Assembly: GCF_031598375.1 (NCBI RefSeq) | Contig: NZ_CP123872.1 | Coordinates: 496,001-560,000, forward strand | Direction of reading: 5' to 3' | Source of the DNA: Temperatibacter marinus | GTDB lineage: Bacteria > Pseudomonadota > Alphaproteobacteria > Sphingomonadales > Kordiimonadaceae | Length of the DNA stretch: 64,000 nucleotides | Shown here: one piece after another, positions 17,823 through 25,265 of the stretch | Layout of the letters: every line of letters begins with the position of its first letter | Numbering within the stretch: the first letter of the stretch is position 1 | The notes under the pieces: model-generated | Databases searched by the model: none | What the model was told of the DNA's origin: nothing | The model's input: the letters and a program-made list of their open reading frames with translations, nothing else | Program-made: the position numbers and the translations under genes

Positions 17823-18439
17823 TAATCAATTTCTTCAGGATCATAATTAAATGTTTTAAAATCATTTTTATATAAATTATAATATTTATCTCTGATTTTA
17901 TAAGATAAATCTGAAAATAAAATTTTCTTGTGAGTTCTTTTAGCTTCTTTTCTACGAGGTACTTGCTTTATAGGCAAACTTAGGCTTGAATCATTCTCAA
18001 ATTTGAAAGCCCATTTTTCATCAAAACTATCTTCCTGCTTATAATAGCGAGTGCCGCTTTGATGAAATTCTGCTTGAGGCCTTAGATGATTATCATATGC
18101 ATAGGGATTATTCAAATAATTCCCATAAGCTTCATCAAGCCATTGATCAATTTGAACATCATGCAAGGGATGTCGCATTGTATATTCAGATAACAATCTT
18201 TTATATGGGTGCCTCACAGTCGCAAAGATAAAAGTAATTGCAGTTAAATCTATCACACCAGACAGTTGAGCGAGTGTATAATGCTGTGGAGTGCATAGAT
18301 CAAATTGTGTAAGTCTCTTTCCTCGCCAATAAAACTGAGAATAAGAATTTGCTCTTAGTAAATCCTCAATGTAAGCCCCGCCTGTTTTTGGGATATGCAT
18401 ATATAATATGCTAATTTTATTATTAATATATAAAGGCAT
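17822..18439 (-). CDS. Sulfotransferase, PKTGG subgroup
   Basis: A 205-residue third member of the local trio: PKTGG at 17-21 after ILYMHI, RHPYKRLLSEY at 76-86, and the DNHLRPQAEF/KQEDSFDEKWA block. It forms a translationally coupled sulfotransferase-GT61 pair with 16269, the same gene order as at 12285-14508 but on the opposite strand. Codons are AT-rich like those of its partner, suggesting the pair moved or diverged as a unit. No signal peptide. Predicted to act in the cytosol on a glycan intermediate. Confidence 0.85.
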   Translation of the reverse strand: MPLYINNKISILYMHIPKTGGAYIEDLLRANSYSQFYWRGKRLTQFDLCTPQHYTLAQLSGVIDLTAITFIFATVRHPYKRLLSEYTMRHPLHDVQIDQWLDEAYGNYLNNPYAYDNHLRPQAEFHQSGTRYYKQEDSFDEKWAFKFENDSSLSLPIKQVPRRKEAKRTHKKILFSDLSYKIRDKYYNLYKNDFKTFNYDPEEID

Positions 18440-18697
18440 TTCTATTTCTCATAACTAGCCATTTGCAACCAATTTTCAGAGTCAATGCCATACCCCTATT
18501 GGATAGCTTCAACACTTTTTCATAAAATTTCTTGAGCCACTGATGTTGTAGCCTATAGTAGGTTTTTCGTAACTACCGACGTGCTTTTTTTGATCTGAAG
18601 ATGATGCATAAGAACACTTTTGTAAACAAATAAATAACCTTAATCAATTTAAACAATTATACACTATGGTATTGATTTATCAATATATAAATAACAC
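18440..18697. other. Intergenic stretch with possible decayed coding remnants
   Basis: 258 bases without an intact gene. On the minus strand short open stretches survive (for example one reading LQHQWLKKFYEKVLKLSNR, and in another frame SYEKPTIGYN), broken by stops and frame changes. They may be the lost 3' part of the truncated sulfotransferase upstream or the relic of a mobile element; I could not match either. The 11-base word ATGCATAAGAA occurs at 18604-18614 and again at 18706-18716. Confidence 0.35.
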
Positions 18698-18716
18698 TCA
18701 AATTAATGCATAAGAA
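18604..18716. repeat. 11-base direct repeat around a sulfotransferase break point
   Basis: ATGCATAAGAA is found at 18604-18614 and 18706-18716, 102 bases apart. The second copy lies in the last codons of the truncated sulfotransferase gene. A short direct repeat at a break point is compatible with a recombination or insertion event, but a chance match in AT-rich DNA is also possible. Confidence 0.35.
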
Positions 18717-19060
18717 GGGGATATGTCTGCGAAATATTTTTGTCCCGTATATTTGCAACGAAATAAATCATAATATTTTTCTATATCCGTTAAGGCATCC
18801 AGATGAATAGCATCATTTTTTATATCTTCTATCTGCTTGATATTATCGCCAGAAATATCGCCTATTGACGTGACTTTTCTCTTAAAATTCTCGAGAAACT
18901 TATGAAAATTGTAGGGTAAATACAGTCTTGAAAAGTGATGTAATTCTTTGGTTGGTCCAAACAAGACATCCTGTGTCGATTCAAGATAGTAAGAGAGCCA
19001 GGTAGTTGCAGCTTTTTGTGCCCCAAGGCCGACAATAAATTTAGCGGATTCAAAATTCAT
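18698..19060 (-). pseudogene. 3'-truncated sulfotransferase (QKA-TTW subgroup)
   Basis: A 120-residue remnant. It begins FIVGLGAQKAATTWLSYYL with the PAPS loop QKAATTW at 15-21 and matches the 286-residue protein at 30529 along its length (KELHHF against KELNYW; DISPSYALI against EITPGYALL). It then stops at TGA about four residues after the point where the paralog continues toward its 3' phosphate motif. More than half of the fold, including that motif, is missing, so it cannot be a working sulfotransferase. It starts eight bases after the stop of the sulfotransferase at 19069, in the same direction. A frame break or deletion is likelier than a real short protein. Confidence 0.75.
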
Positions 19061-19068
19061 AATTGCCT

Positions 19069-20097
19069 CTATAGGATATAGCCCAATTCTTTTAGATCAT
19101 ACTTAGTATATTCCGCCAGTTTTCGATTGTGAGGCGCAATATCCTCTGCAATTTTCTCCTGATAAAATTCCGGAATTTCAAGCTTCTCAACTGTAAAATT
19201 GGGGTTTATTTCTCTAGCTTTTTTCACAATTTTTTCTTGTGAAGATCTAAACATAAAATGATGGAATTTTTGATTTTGGAGTTGCCGATCTGGCACCTCA
19301 ATATCAAATTTCTCTTTATACCAAGAGGTTTGATGAGTTGCGATTGCCCTATTATAGGTTCCGCCTCCCATTGAATAGCGCCAGCGCCTGTTAAACAACA
19401 GCATTGCTGCTCTAACCTCATCGGTGTTCTTGGCGTTTACGCTCTCTTTCTTTACATCCGGAAAGTGAGAAATTCCTAGACTTTCACAAATGGTATTTGA
19501 GAAATGCACCGCTCCTTGTTTTATCAATTCAAAAGGAATGGCGTGCACATTTTCTTGACCAAAGATATCTGCATATGTTTCGAATATTTTATCATAATAT
19601 AAATTTGCGTAAGCGCCGATATCTCTATCATAGTAAAAATGATGCAAATGCTCTTCAAAAGAATTGGTGTATCCCAACTGCCAGACGCTTGTATCATAAT
19701 GCGATTTAATGAAATCAAACTGATTGCGTAAAATGAAAATGATTTGAACATCATCACCCATCGCTGCTTTAAGTCTTTGCGCTCTCTGCGGAATATCTAA
19801 TCGTTCAAAAAAGATATTGGTAAATAACTCTTGAGAAACGCCCGCGGCTTTAACGTCCTTATTTTCACTAACTTGAGAAAAAGCTTCGTCAAAAGTTTTG
19901 CGTGTTGCTACAGAATCGAAACAATATTCGGGCGTAGAAAGTGCATCATGCCATAAGAAGACTTTAATGGCCTCATTCAGAGCATATTTGCGAGGCCCTC
20001 TTCCCAAATGAGCAATCTCAGGATGAGAGGGGAAGAAAACATTCTGCAACCAACTTGAGGCCCCCTTTGGAAGGCCAATATGCGCATATTTAATCAT
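19069..20097 (-). CDS. Sulfotransferase-like protein (PKGASSW loop)
   Basis: A 342-residue P-loop protein. The 5' loop is PKGASSW at 10-16 after the strand KYAHIGL, and the 3' motif RNQFDFIKSHY at 124-134 follows the strand VQIIFIL. Gln replaces the usual Pro after Asn in this motif, yet the Ser and spacing are kept. The C-terminal ~150 residues are helical and rich in aromatic and basic residues, as in acceptor-binding lobes of this fold. It is the first gene of a two-gene minus-strand unit with the truncated 18698 copy. Its subgroup has no other member in the window. Confidence 0.8.
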   Translation of the reverse strand: MIKYAHIGLPKGASSWLQNVFFPSHPEIAHLGRGPRKYALNEAIKVFLWHDALSTPEYCFDSVATRKTFDEAFSQVSENKDVKAAGVSQELFTNIFFERLDIPQRAQRLKAAMGDDVQIIFILRNQFDFIKSHYDTSVWQLGYTNSFEEHLHHFYYDRDIGAYANLYYDKIFETYADIFGQENVHAIPFELIKQGAVHFSNTICESLGISHFPDVKKESVNAKNTDEVRAAMLLFNRRWRYSMGGGTYNRAIATHQTSWYKEKFDIEVPDRQLQNQKFHHFMFRSSQEKIVKKAREINPNFTVEKLEIPEFYQEKIAEDIAPHNRKLAEYTKYDLKELGYIL

Positions 20098-20144
20098 CCA
20101 TATATTCCACTATTAGTTTTCATCTCGGGACCAAGGGACCTCCC

Positions 20145-20162
20145 CTTGATATACTTGATATA
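20145..20162. repeat. Short tandem repeat
   Basis: The nine-base unit CTTGATATA occurs twice head to tail in the divergent spacer between sulfotransferases at 19069 and 20262. It could be a regulator half-site pair, but nothing else supports that. Confidence 0.3.
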
Positions 20163-20261
20163 CATATATTTTAAAACTTCAAGATTGGCTATTGAATAAA
20201 ACTATTATCTGCTTACTATATCAGAAAATGAAGTCACCCCAAATTTTCCATTGAGATCCAT

Positions 20262-20957
20262 ATGTATATCTGTTTTCACTTACCCAAATGTGCTGGCACA
20301 AGTTTACAGCGATATCTGAAGCCCAATCCACAGGTTATGTTGGATTATGGCAATAGGATCAATGCTTATGATGAGGAGTCTCTTGCTTTCAGGCGCAAAA
20401 AAAGAGAGGCCTTTGCCCAGCATTACAAGGCGGGGCGCATTCATCAGAAAATCATCTATGGACATTTTTATGCGGATCAATATCACGGCCTCGACGATAC
20501 ATTTAAATATTTAACCATTATTCGGGATCCTATCATAGCGTTGCAATCAGGCTGGTCTCAGCTGCAAAGGATCATCAATAACGAAGAAGTTGGGAACTTT
20601 CAAAAGGCCAAAAACAGGCATCCTTCCACTATTGAGGGGCAGAAAATTAAATGTTTTGACGACTATATTGAACACCCGTGGTTCAGCAATAAATACTCTC
20701 AAATCCTTAACCCCCTAAAAGTTGAGGATTTCACTTTCATAGGCATTCAAGAATATTATGATATTTCAGTGGACATCTATTGCGACATTATAGGCATTGA
20801 TCCTCCCAAAAAGCTTGAGAAGGCCAATTCAAACCCTAAAGGGGAAACCCAGTACAATCTTGATCGTGATACTTTGAAGAAAATATGCACCCATCATGCT
20901 GCGGACATCGAGTTTTACACGAAGGCAAAAGAACGCTTCCTTAAAGAGGAGCTCTAG
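20262..20957 (+). CDS. Sulfotransferase family 2-like protein (PKCAGTS loop)
   Basis: A 231-residue P-loop sulfotransferase candidate. MYICFHLPKCAGTS places the 5' loop at residues 8-14. IIYGHF near 64-69 and the 3' motif RDPIIALQSGW at 88-98 follow at the spacing seen in bacterial sulfotransferase family 2 proteins. The C-terminal third is basic. It stands alone on the plus strand, between minus-strand sulfotransferases at 19069 and 20971, and its 3' end is convergent with the latter (13-base gap). No membrane segment. The acceptor is unknown. Confidence 0.8.
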   Translation: MYICFHLPKCAGTSLQRYLKPNPQVMLDYGNRINAYDEESLAFRRKKREAFAQHYKAGRIHQKIIYGHFYADQYHGLDDTFKYLTIIRDPIIALQSGWSQLQRIINNEEVGNFQKAKNRHPSTIEGQKIKCFDDYIEHPWFSNKYSQILNPLKVEDFTFIGIQEYYDISVDIYCDIIGIDPPKKLEKANSNPKGETQYNLDRDTLKKICTHHAADIEFYTKAKERFLKEEL

Positions 20958-20970
20958 CGATTACACGAAG

Positions 20971-21858
20971 CTAGTCATTCCAGCTGGGAAGTGATCTTTT
21001 AAAGATTTCTTTTTCACAGTACCGGACTGTACTCTCGAATAGCCCTTCAAAAGAAGCATTTTGTGCTTTATTCTTCCGAAGAGATGCAATCCCTGTTCTT
21101 ACAAATTTCAGAGCCTGATCGGAGGGCTCTCGTATGACTTTCTCAGTTTTTTTGGTTCGATTACTATAGCTACCAATATGACAAAATGGCTTATTTTTCA
21201 CTTTCCCTCTGTTGATGAAATATCCCCAGTCTTCTCCTTTATTTCGAAAAGCAGCTGCATCTGAATCAATTGAACCCACACCAAGAAAATCACAAATTTC
21301 TTTAATAATAGAATTACGTTTTACGCCAAAATAATCTTCATACAAAATTGGGTAAATGTTCTCTTGACCAAAGGTTTCAAAAATGAACGGTAAAAAAAGC
21401 TCATATCTACTTAACCAGATATGATTTAGTAATGTAGAATTTGTGAAATGAAGGTCCGTAGCCGATGATTTTTTTTCCAACTCGATAATTTCTTGAATCG
21501 TTCTATTCTCAGCCAAATGTCTTACCGCGTGATTATAGCTAGAATATGCACGTTTAGCAGGATTGCGCATACAGAGTAAAATTTTCACATCACCGCATTT
21601 ATCTTTCATCAATTTTAACCCATTGGGCATGTATGCAGTCACTGGCATAATATCCATAAGGATTTTTTCATTTCGATAGTTTTTATAATAATGAGATTCA
21701 AAAGCTGCTGGACTTCTTGCACTTCCCTCTTCCAAAACAAAAGCCTTACTTTCCTGATACCTCCCAGGGCATATTTCCGAGTGGTTGCCCAAGTCAAAAT
21801 ATAATGATGTGCTCCCACACTTAGGGAACCCAATAAAAGCCGCATTGGGAAGTGCCAT
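20971..21858 (-). CDS. Sulfotransferase (PKCGSTS loop), last gene of the sugar operon
   Basis: A 295-residue protein with the heparan/NodH-like layout: AAFIGFPKCGSTSLY with the 5' loop at 12-18, DIMPVTAY near 69-76, and the 3' motif RNPAKRAYSSY at 98-108 after the strand VKILLCM. The C-terminus holds KNKPFCHIGSYSNRTKK, a basic stretch that could bind acceptor or cofactor. It begins three bases after the stop of the WbqC gene at 21862, so it is the distal gene of the minus-strand operon running from 28405. Linkage to WecE and WbqC suggests it sulfates a glycan bearing the amino-sugar made there. Confidence 0.88.
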   Translation of the reverse strand: MALPNAAFIGFPKCGSTSLYFDLGNHSEICPGRYQESKAFVLEEGSARSPAAFESHYYKNYRNEKILMDIMPVTAYMPNGLKLMKDKCGDVKILLCMRNPAKRAYSSYNHAVRHLAENRTIQEIIELEKKSSATDLHFTNSTLLNHIWLSRYELFLPFIFETFGQENIYPILYEDYFGVKRNSIIKEICDFLGVGSIDSDAAAFRNKGEDWGYFINRGKVKNKPFCHIGSYSNRTKKTEKVIREPSDQALKFVRTGIASLRKNKAQNASFEGLFESTVRYCEKEIFKRSLPSWND

Positions 21859-21861
21859 AAC

Positions 21862-22560
21862 TTATTCCTTTAATCCTAAACTATTGATCATCATTAGAGT
21901 GTCTATTATGGAGACAGCACCGTCGAAGCCTTCATATAATTGCGGGTAAGGCTGTAGAGGAGAATAATCTGCCCAAATAATCTCTATCCCTTCCTGCGCA
22001 AACAGCTCAACATCCATATAGGCCTGCGCAGCAGGGCCCGATATATAAGACGTGGCCTTCACGGCTTTACAGAGATTAAGTAACCTCTCTGTACTGTCAA
22101 ACTCTTCAAGGGTCCTTAAGTCGAAATGATCTGTAGACCAGGTTATGTCGATGTCGACATGGGCGTATTGACAAATCGATTCCAGAAAATGCCTATTCAC
22201 CATAGAGAGCGATTTTTCACCGATAACATCGTCGTATAGTTGATTTAAGAACGGCATCACCTGTTTGTAATAGGGCGCTTTTCTATACATTTGGTCAATT
22301 ATAGATCTGTGACTATTCATCCAGGTGGGATCGTTTATTTCTGTATGACATATTTTATGCATCCCAAATTGACCTTTGGAATTCACAGGAACAGTGAGCC
22401 ACTTCTTACCTTGTGGTGTTAATATTTGATTGCGATTACGCCAATCACGGCGCGTAAACTGGACATCGTCCAGCAGCACCAGATGATCACTCTCTTTGAT
22501 ATTCATGAAATAGCCGCGCCAAGGAATATAATTGGACTGGGTAACAACAACTTTTTTCAT
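21862..22560 (-). CDS. WbqC-family protein
   Basis: A 232-residue member of the WbqC-like family (PF08889-type), found in O-antigen and exopolysaccharide loci without an established activity. The family signature is clear: VVVTQSNYIPWRGYF, then LLDDVQFTRRDWRNRNQI and KWLTVPV, and a C-terminal WADYSPLQPYPQLYEGF with the SIIDTLM motif. It sits between the propeller gene (one-base gap) and a sulfotransferase (three-base gap). A second WbqC at 32387 is also coupled to a sulfotransferase. This repeated pairing suggests the family works on the same intermediates. Confidence 0.9.
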   Translation of the reverse strand: MKKVVVTQSNYIPWRGYFMNIKESDHLVLLDDVQFTRRDWRNRNQILTPQGKKWLTVPVNSKGQFGMHKICHTEINDPTWMNSHRSIIDQMYRKAPYYKQVMPFLNQLYDDVIGEKSLSMVNRHFLESICQYAHVDIDITWSTDHFDLRTLEEFDSTERLLNLCKAVKATSYISGPAAQAYMDVELFAQEGIEIIWADYSPLQPYPQLYEGFDGAVSIIDTLMMINSLGLKE

Positions 22561-22561
22561 A

Positions 22562-23458
22562 TCATTTCAACTTTGCCATCCCGAATCCAGTCAGGCCATA
22601 GGCATTGCCATTATAGAGCATATAGCGACTGCCTTTATGATCAAAAACACAAGGATATTCGACTGTTTCACTATCCCAGCCTTCTTCAGATACAGAAATG
22701 CCAACTTCCTCATCTTTTCGAACCCAAGTTTTCCCATCCTTGGATTCTGCATAGCCAATTCTATAGGCAAGACCTCTGTAGCTATACCACATCTTAAAGC
22801 CATCTGGGTCTTTGATGACACAAGGCTTAGACATAGCATACTCGCCTTCATCCTTAAAAGGCAGAGCAACATGCCCCTCTCGATTCCAATTCAGGCCATC
22901 ATCTGAGCGGGCATATTTCATCAAATGGGCCATATCCTCTTGTGCGTCGCCCCATGCTAAATTAGAGCCGTACCAAATATGAAATTCTTTATCATCCTGA
23001 AGAATCCAGGGATAAGAAATTGAATATGGGTCTGCATGACAACGGTCTAAAATTGGGGCTTTGCTCACTCTGACAAAGCTGCCGTCATCTTGCTCTACAG
23101 CTGCACCAATACTATTCCGCCACGGCACTGTTACCCCCAAATTCCAACCGAGATAAAAAAGATGTGTTTTGCCGTTAATTTCTGCAAAGCACCCCATTGA
23201 AACGCCGCTGTCATCAAAGAGTCCAACGTCCCCAGGTGAAAGGACTGGCTTATCGCACAACCTCTGGACTGTCAGAGGGTCATTCATATCAATCTCAAGC
23301 CACGAAATATGAGCCTGATTTTGTTCGCTTCGCCCACTAAAATAAACGCGAACTATATCGTCGCCCATAGGGCGCACGACAGGATTAGCTGCGTGAGTTT
23401 TCATCCATTCAAGAGACCCGTCAGGAACAAAAACATGCCCTAGTTTTTCCCACTTCAT
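22562..23458 (-). CDS. Glycosidase-like five-bladed propeller protein
   Basis: A 298-residue soluble protein resembling the GH43/GH32-type propeller families: repeated blade motifs NPVVRPMGDDIVRVYFSGR, KAPILDRCHADPYSISYPW, HIWYGS, CVIKDPDGFKMWYSY, EYPCVFDHKGSRYMLYNG. There is no signal peptide, so a cytosolic site is likely and polysaccharide digestion outside the cell is unlikely. The gene lies one base from a NeuD-like acyltransferase on one side and WbqC on the other, which argues for a part in biosynthesis (sugar binding, transfer or editing). I could not place the three catalytic acids of GH43 with certainty. Confidence 0.75.
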   Translation of the reverse strand: MKWEKLGHVFVPDGSLEWMKTHAANPVVRPMGDDIVRVYFSGRSEQNQAHISWLEIDMNDPLTVQRLCDKPVLSPGDVGLFDDSGVSMGCFAEINGKTHLFYLGWNLGVTVPWRNSIGAAVEQDDGSFVRVSKAPILDRCHADPYSISYPWILQDDKEFHIWYGSNLAWGDAQEDMAHLMKYARSDDGLNWNREGHVALPFKDEGEYAMSKPCVIKDPDGFKMWYSYRGLAYRIGYAESKDGKTWVRKDEEVGISVSEEGWDSETVEYPCVFDHKGSRYMLYNGNAYGLTGFGMAKLK

Positions 23459-23459
23459 T

Positions 23460-24125
23460 CTAAATCCTCTTAAGGGAGGTTGCCTCTAACCCCTCTATTT
23501 TATCTGTATGCTTCCCAGGATAGACTTCATTTTCACCTGTACTCTTCAATAGAATAGCGCCAGCGCCAATAATATTTTTAGGGCCAATTGTAATATGATC
23601 TCTGAGGGTCGCATTCACCCCTAAGAAGGAATATTCGCCAATATCAACACCGCCTGAGCATACAATATGAGATGCAACAAAAACATGATCTCTAATAATT
23701 GTATGGTGGCCAATATGATTGCCGCTCCATAAGACCACGTTATTTCCGACCTCAACAAAAGGTTGGATAGTGTTTTCTTCAAGGATCAGGACATTGTCAC
23801 CAATTTTATCAGTTAAAACGGTAGCTTTCTCGCTGATATAGTTTGCAAGGCTATACCCTAGCCCCTTCATCCAGTGATATTTCTCAGCTCTTAGGTGATT
23901 GAGTTTATTGTAGCCTATGGCCACATATGCATCGTGAGTGTCCGGGGAAAACTGTTGAGAAATCTCTTCAGCTTCGATAACTGGTTTACCCCAAAAACTA
24001 TCCTCTGAGACATGTTCGCCGTCCACGGTAAAAGCCGCAATCTCATAATCAGAATGTTTATCGAAATAATATTGAATAACTTCAGCTTGTTCGCCTACTC
24101 CGAATATTACAAGTTTTTTTGACAT
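23460..24125 (-). CDS. NeuD/PglD-like sugar O- or N-acyltransferase
   Basis: A 221-residue two-part enzyme. Residues 1-75 are a small Rossmann-like nucleotide-sugar binding domain (KLVIFGVGEQAEVIQYYF). From ~95 on it is a left-handed beta-helix with hexapeptide repeats (TIQPFVEVGNNVVLWSGNHI, then GHHTIIRDHVFVASHIVCSG). This is the arrangement of PglD and NeuD, which acetylate UDP- or CMP-amino sugars. It starts right at the stop of the WecE gene, so the likely substrate is dTDP-4-amino-4,6-dideoxygalactose or a relative. A putative catalytic His is in SGNHIGHH. Transfer of acyl groups other than acetyl cannot be excluded. Confidence 0.85.
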   Translation of the reverse strand: MSKKLVIFGVGEQAEVIQYYFDKHSDYEIAAFTVDGEHVSEDSFWGKPVIEAEEISQQFSPDTHDAYVAIGYNKLNHLRAEKYHWMKGLGYSLANYISEKATVLTDKIGDNVLILEENTIQPFVEVGNNVVLWSGNHIGHHTIIRDHVFVASHIVCSGGVDIGEYSFLGVNATLRDHITIGPKNIIGAGAILLKSTGENEVYPGKHTDKIEGLEATSLKRI

Positions 24126-25265
24126 CTATGACCCCTTATAAAACTGATAAATTGTCTGAATAACCTGATCCAATTCATCCCGACTAATTTTGTGATACAT
24201 TGGTAATCGAACCAATTGATAGGATTGTTTTTCTGTAATAGGCAATGCACCACATAAATTAGAGAATTGAACACCCCTATTAGAAGTATGAAGGGGTAGA
24301 TAGTGAAATACTGCATTGACACCCTGTTCATTTAAATACTCAAGCATGTCCTTTTGCTGCTCTGAAGACTGTGTCAGCAGATAGAAAAGGTGTCCGTTTC
24401 CATTTGTTTTAGGCAAATGCTTTTGTAATTTGATCAGCCCTTGCTCTTCAAGAGGTCTTAATTGTTCAACATAATAGCTAAATGCTTCTTCACGCAGTTT
24501 GTTAATCTCATCCATATTTTCAAGCTGTGCAAAAAGATAGGCAGCCAGCATATCGGACATAACATAAGAGGAACCGATATCGACCCAGGTATATTTATCA
24601 ACCTGGCCTCTGAAAAACTGCGATCTATTTGTACCTTTTTCGCGAATAATTTCAGCTCGCTCGAAATATTTAGGATCATTAATGACGAGGGCACCGCCTT
24701 CGCCGCAAATAATATTTTTTGTTTCATGAAAGCTGAAAGTTGCCAGCTCGCCGAACGTGCCTAAAGGCTTGCCGTTATAGGAACTCCCCAGGGCCTGAGC
24801 AGCGTCTTCAACCAAATAAATTTCTCTTTCAGCACAAAAACTCTTTAGGGCATCCATATCACAGCTGACGCCCCCGTAATGAACAGGCACAATAACTTTT
24901 GTCTCTTTTGTTGTAAGCCTCTCCACTTCTGCAAGGGAAATATTCATACTGTCAGGGTCGACATCTGCAAATTTGAGTACGCATCCGCGCAGAAGAAATG
25001 CATTCGCCGTCGATACAAAGGTGAATGAAGGCAGAATGACTTCATCTCCTTCTTGCAAGTCTAAGAGTAAGGCAGCCATTTCTAAGGCAGATGTACAAGA
25101 GGTCGTTAACAGTACACGACATCCCCCCCCCAAAGCAGCCTCAAGCAAGTGCTCGCATTTCTTTGTAAACGGTCCATTGCCGGATATATGGTGCCCCTTT
25201 GAGACAGCCTGATTAATATAATCAGCCTCATTTCCAATCATTGAAGGTTTATTGAAGGGTATCAT
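24126..25265 (-). CDS. wecE: dTDP-4-amino-4,6-dideoxygalactose transaminase
   Basis: A 379-residue PLP-dependent aminotransferase of the DegT/DnrJ/EryC1/StrS family. It converts dTDP-4-keto-6-deoxyglucose to dTDP-4-amino-4,6-dideoxygalactose using glutamate. The start MIPFNKP, TSCTSALEMAALLLDLQ, PSFTFVSTANAFLLRG and VPVHYGGVSCDMD follow E. coli WecE/RffA almost word for word. The PLP lysine is K183 in FSFHETKN and the ring-stacking segment is EDAAQ at 153-157. It overlaps the upstream GT41 gene by four bases (ATGA) and abuts the acyltransferase. The dehydratase that would make its substrate (RfbB) is not in the window, though RfbA is at 33104. Confidence 0.93.
   Translation of the reverse strand: MIPFNKPSMIGNEADYINQAVSKGHHISGNGPFTKKCEHLLEAALGGGCRVLLTTSCTSALEMAALLLDLQEGDEVILPSFTFVSTANAFLLRGCVLKFADVDPDSMNISLAEVERLTTKETKVIVPVHYGGVSCDMDALKSFCAEREIYLVEDAAQALGSSYNGKPLGTFGELATFSFHETKNIICGEGGALVINDPKYFERAEIIREKGTNRSQFFRGQVDKYTWVDIGSSYVMSDMLAAYLFAQLENMDEINKLREEAFSYYVEQLRPLEEQGLIKLQKHLPKTNGNGHLFYLLTQSSEQQKDMLEYLNEQGVNAVFHYLPLHTSNRGVQFSNLCGALPITEKQSYQLVRLPMYHKISRDELDQVIQTIYQFYKGS

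Noticed and set aside
22532-22906. Long plus-strand frame opposite the propeller and WbqC genes.
   Set aside because: It is the antisense of two well-supported genes with clear family motifs.
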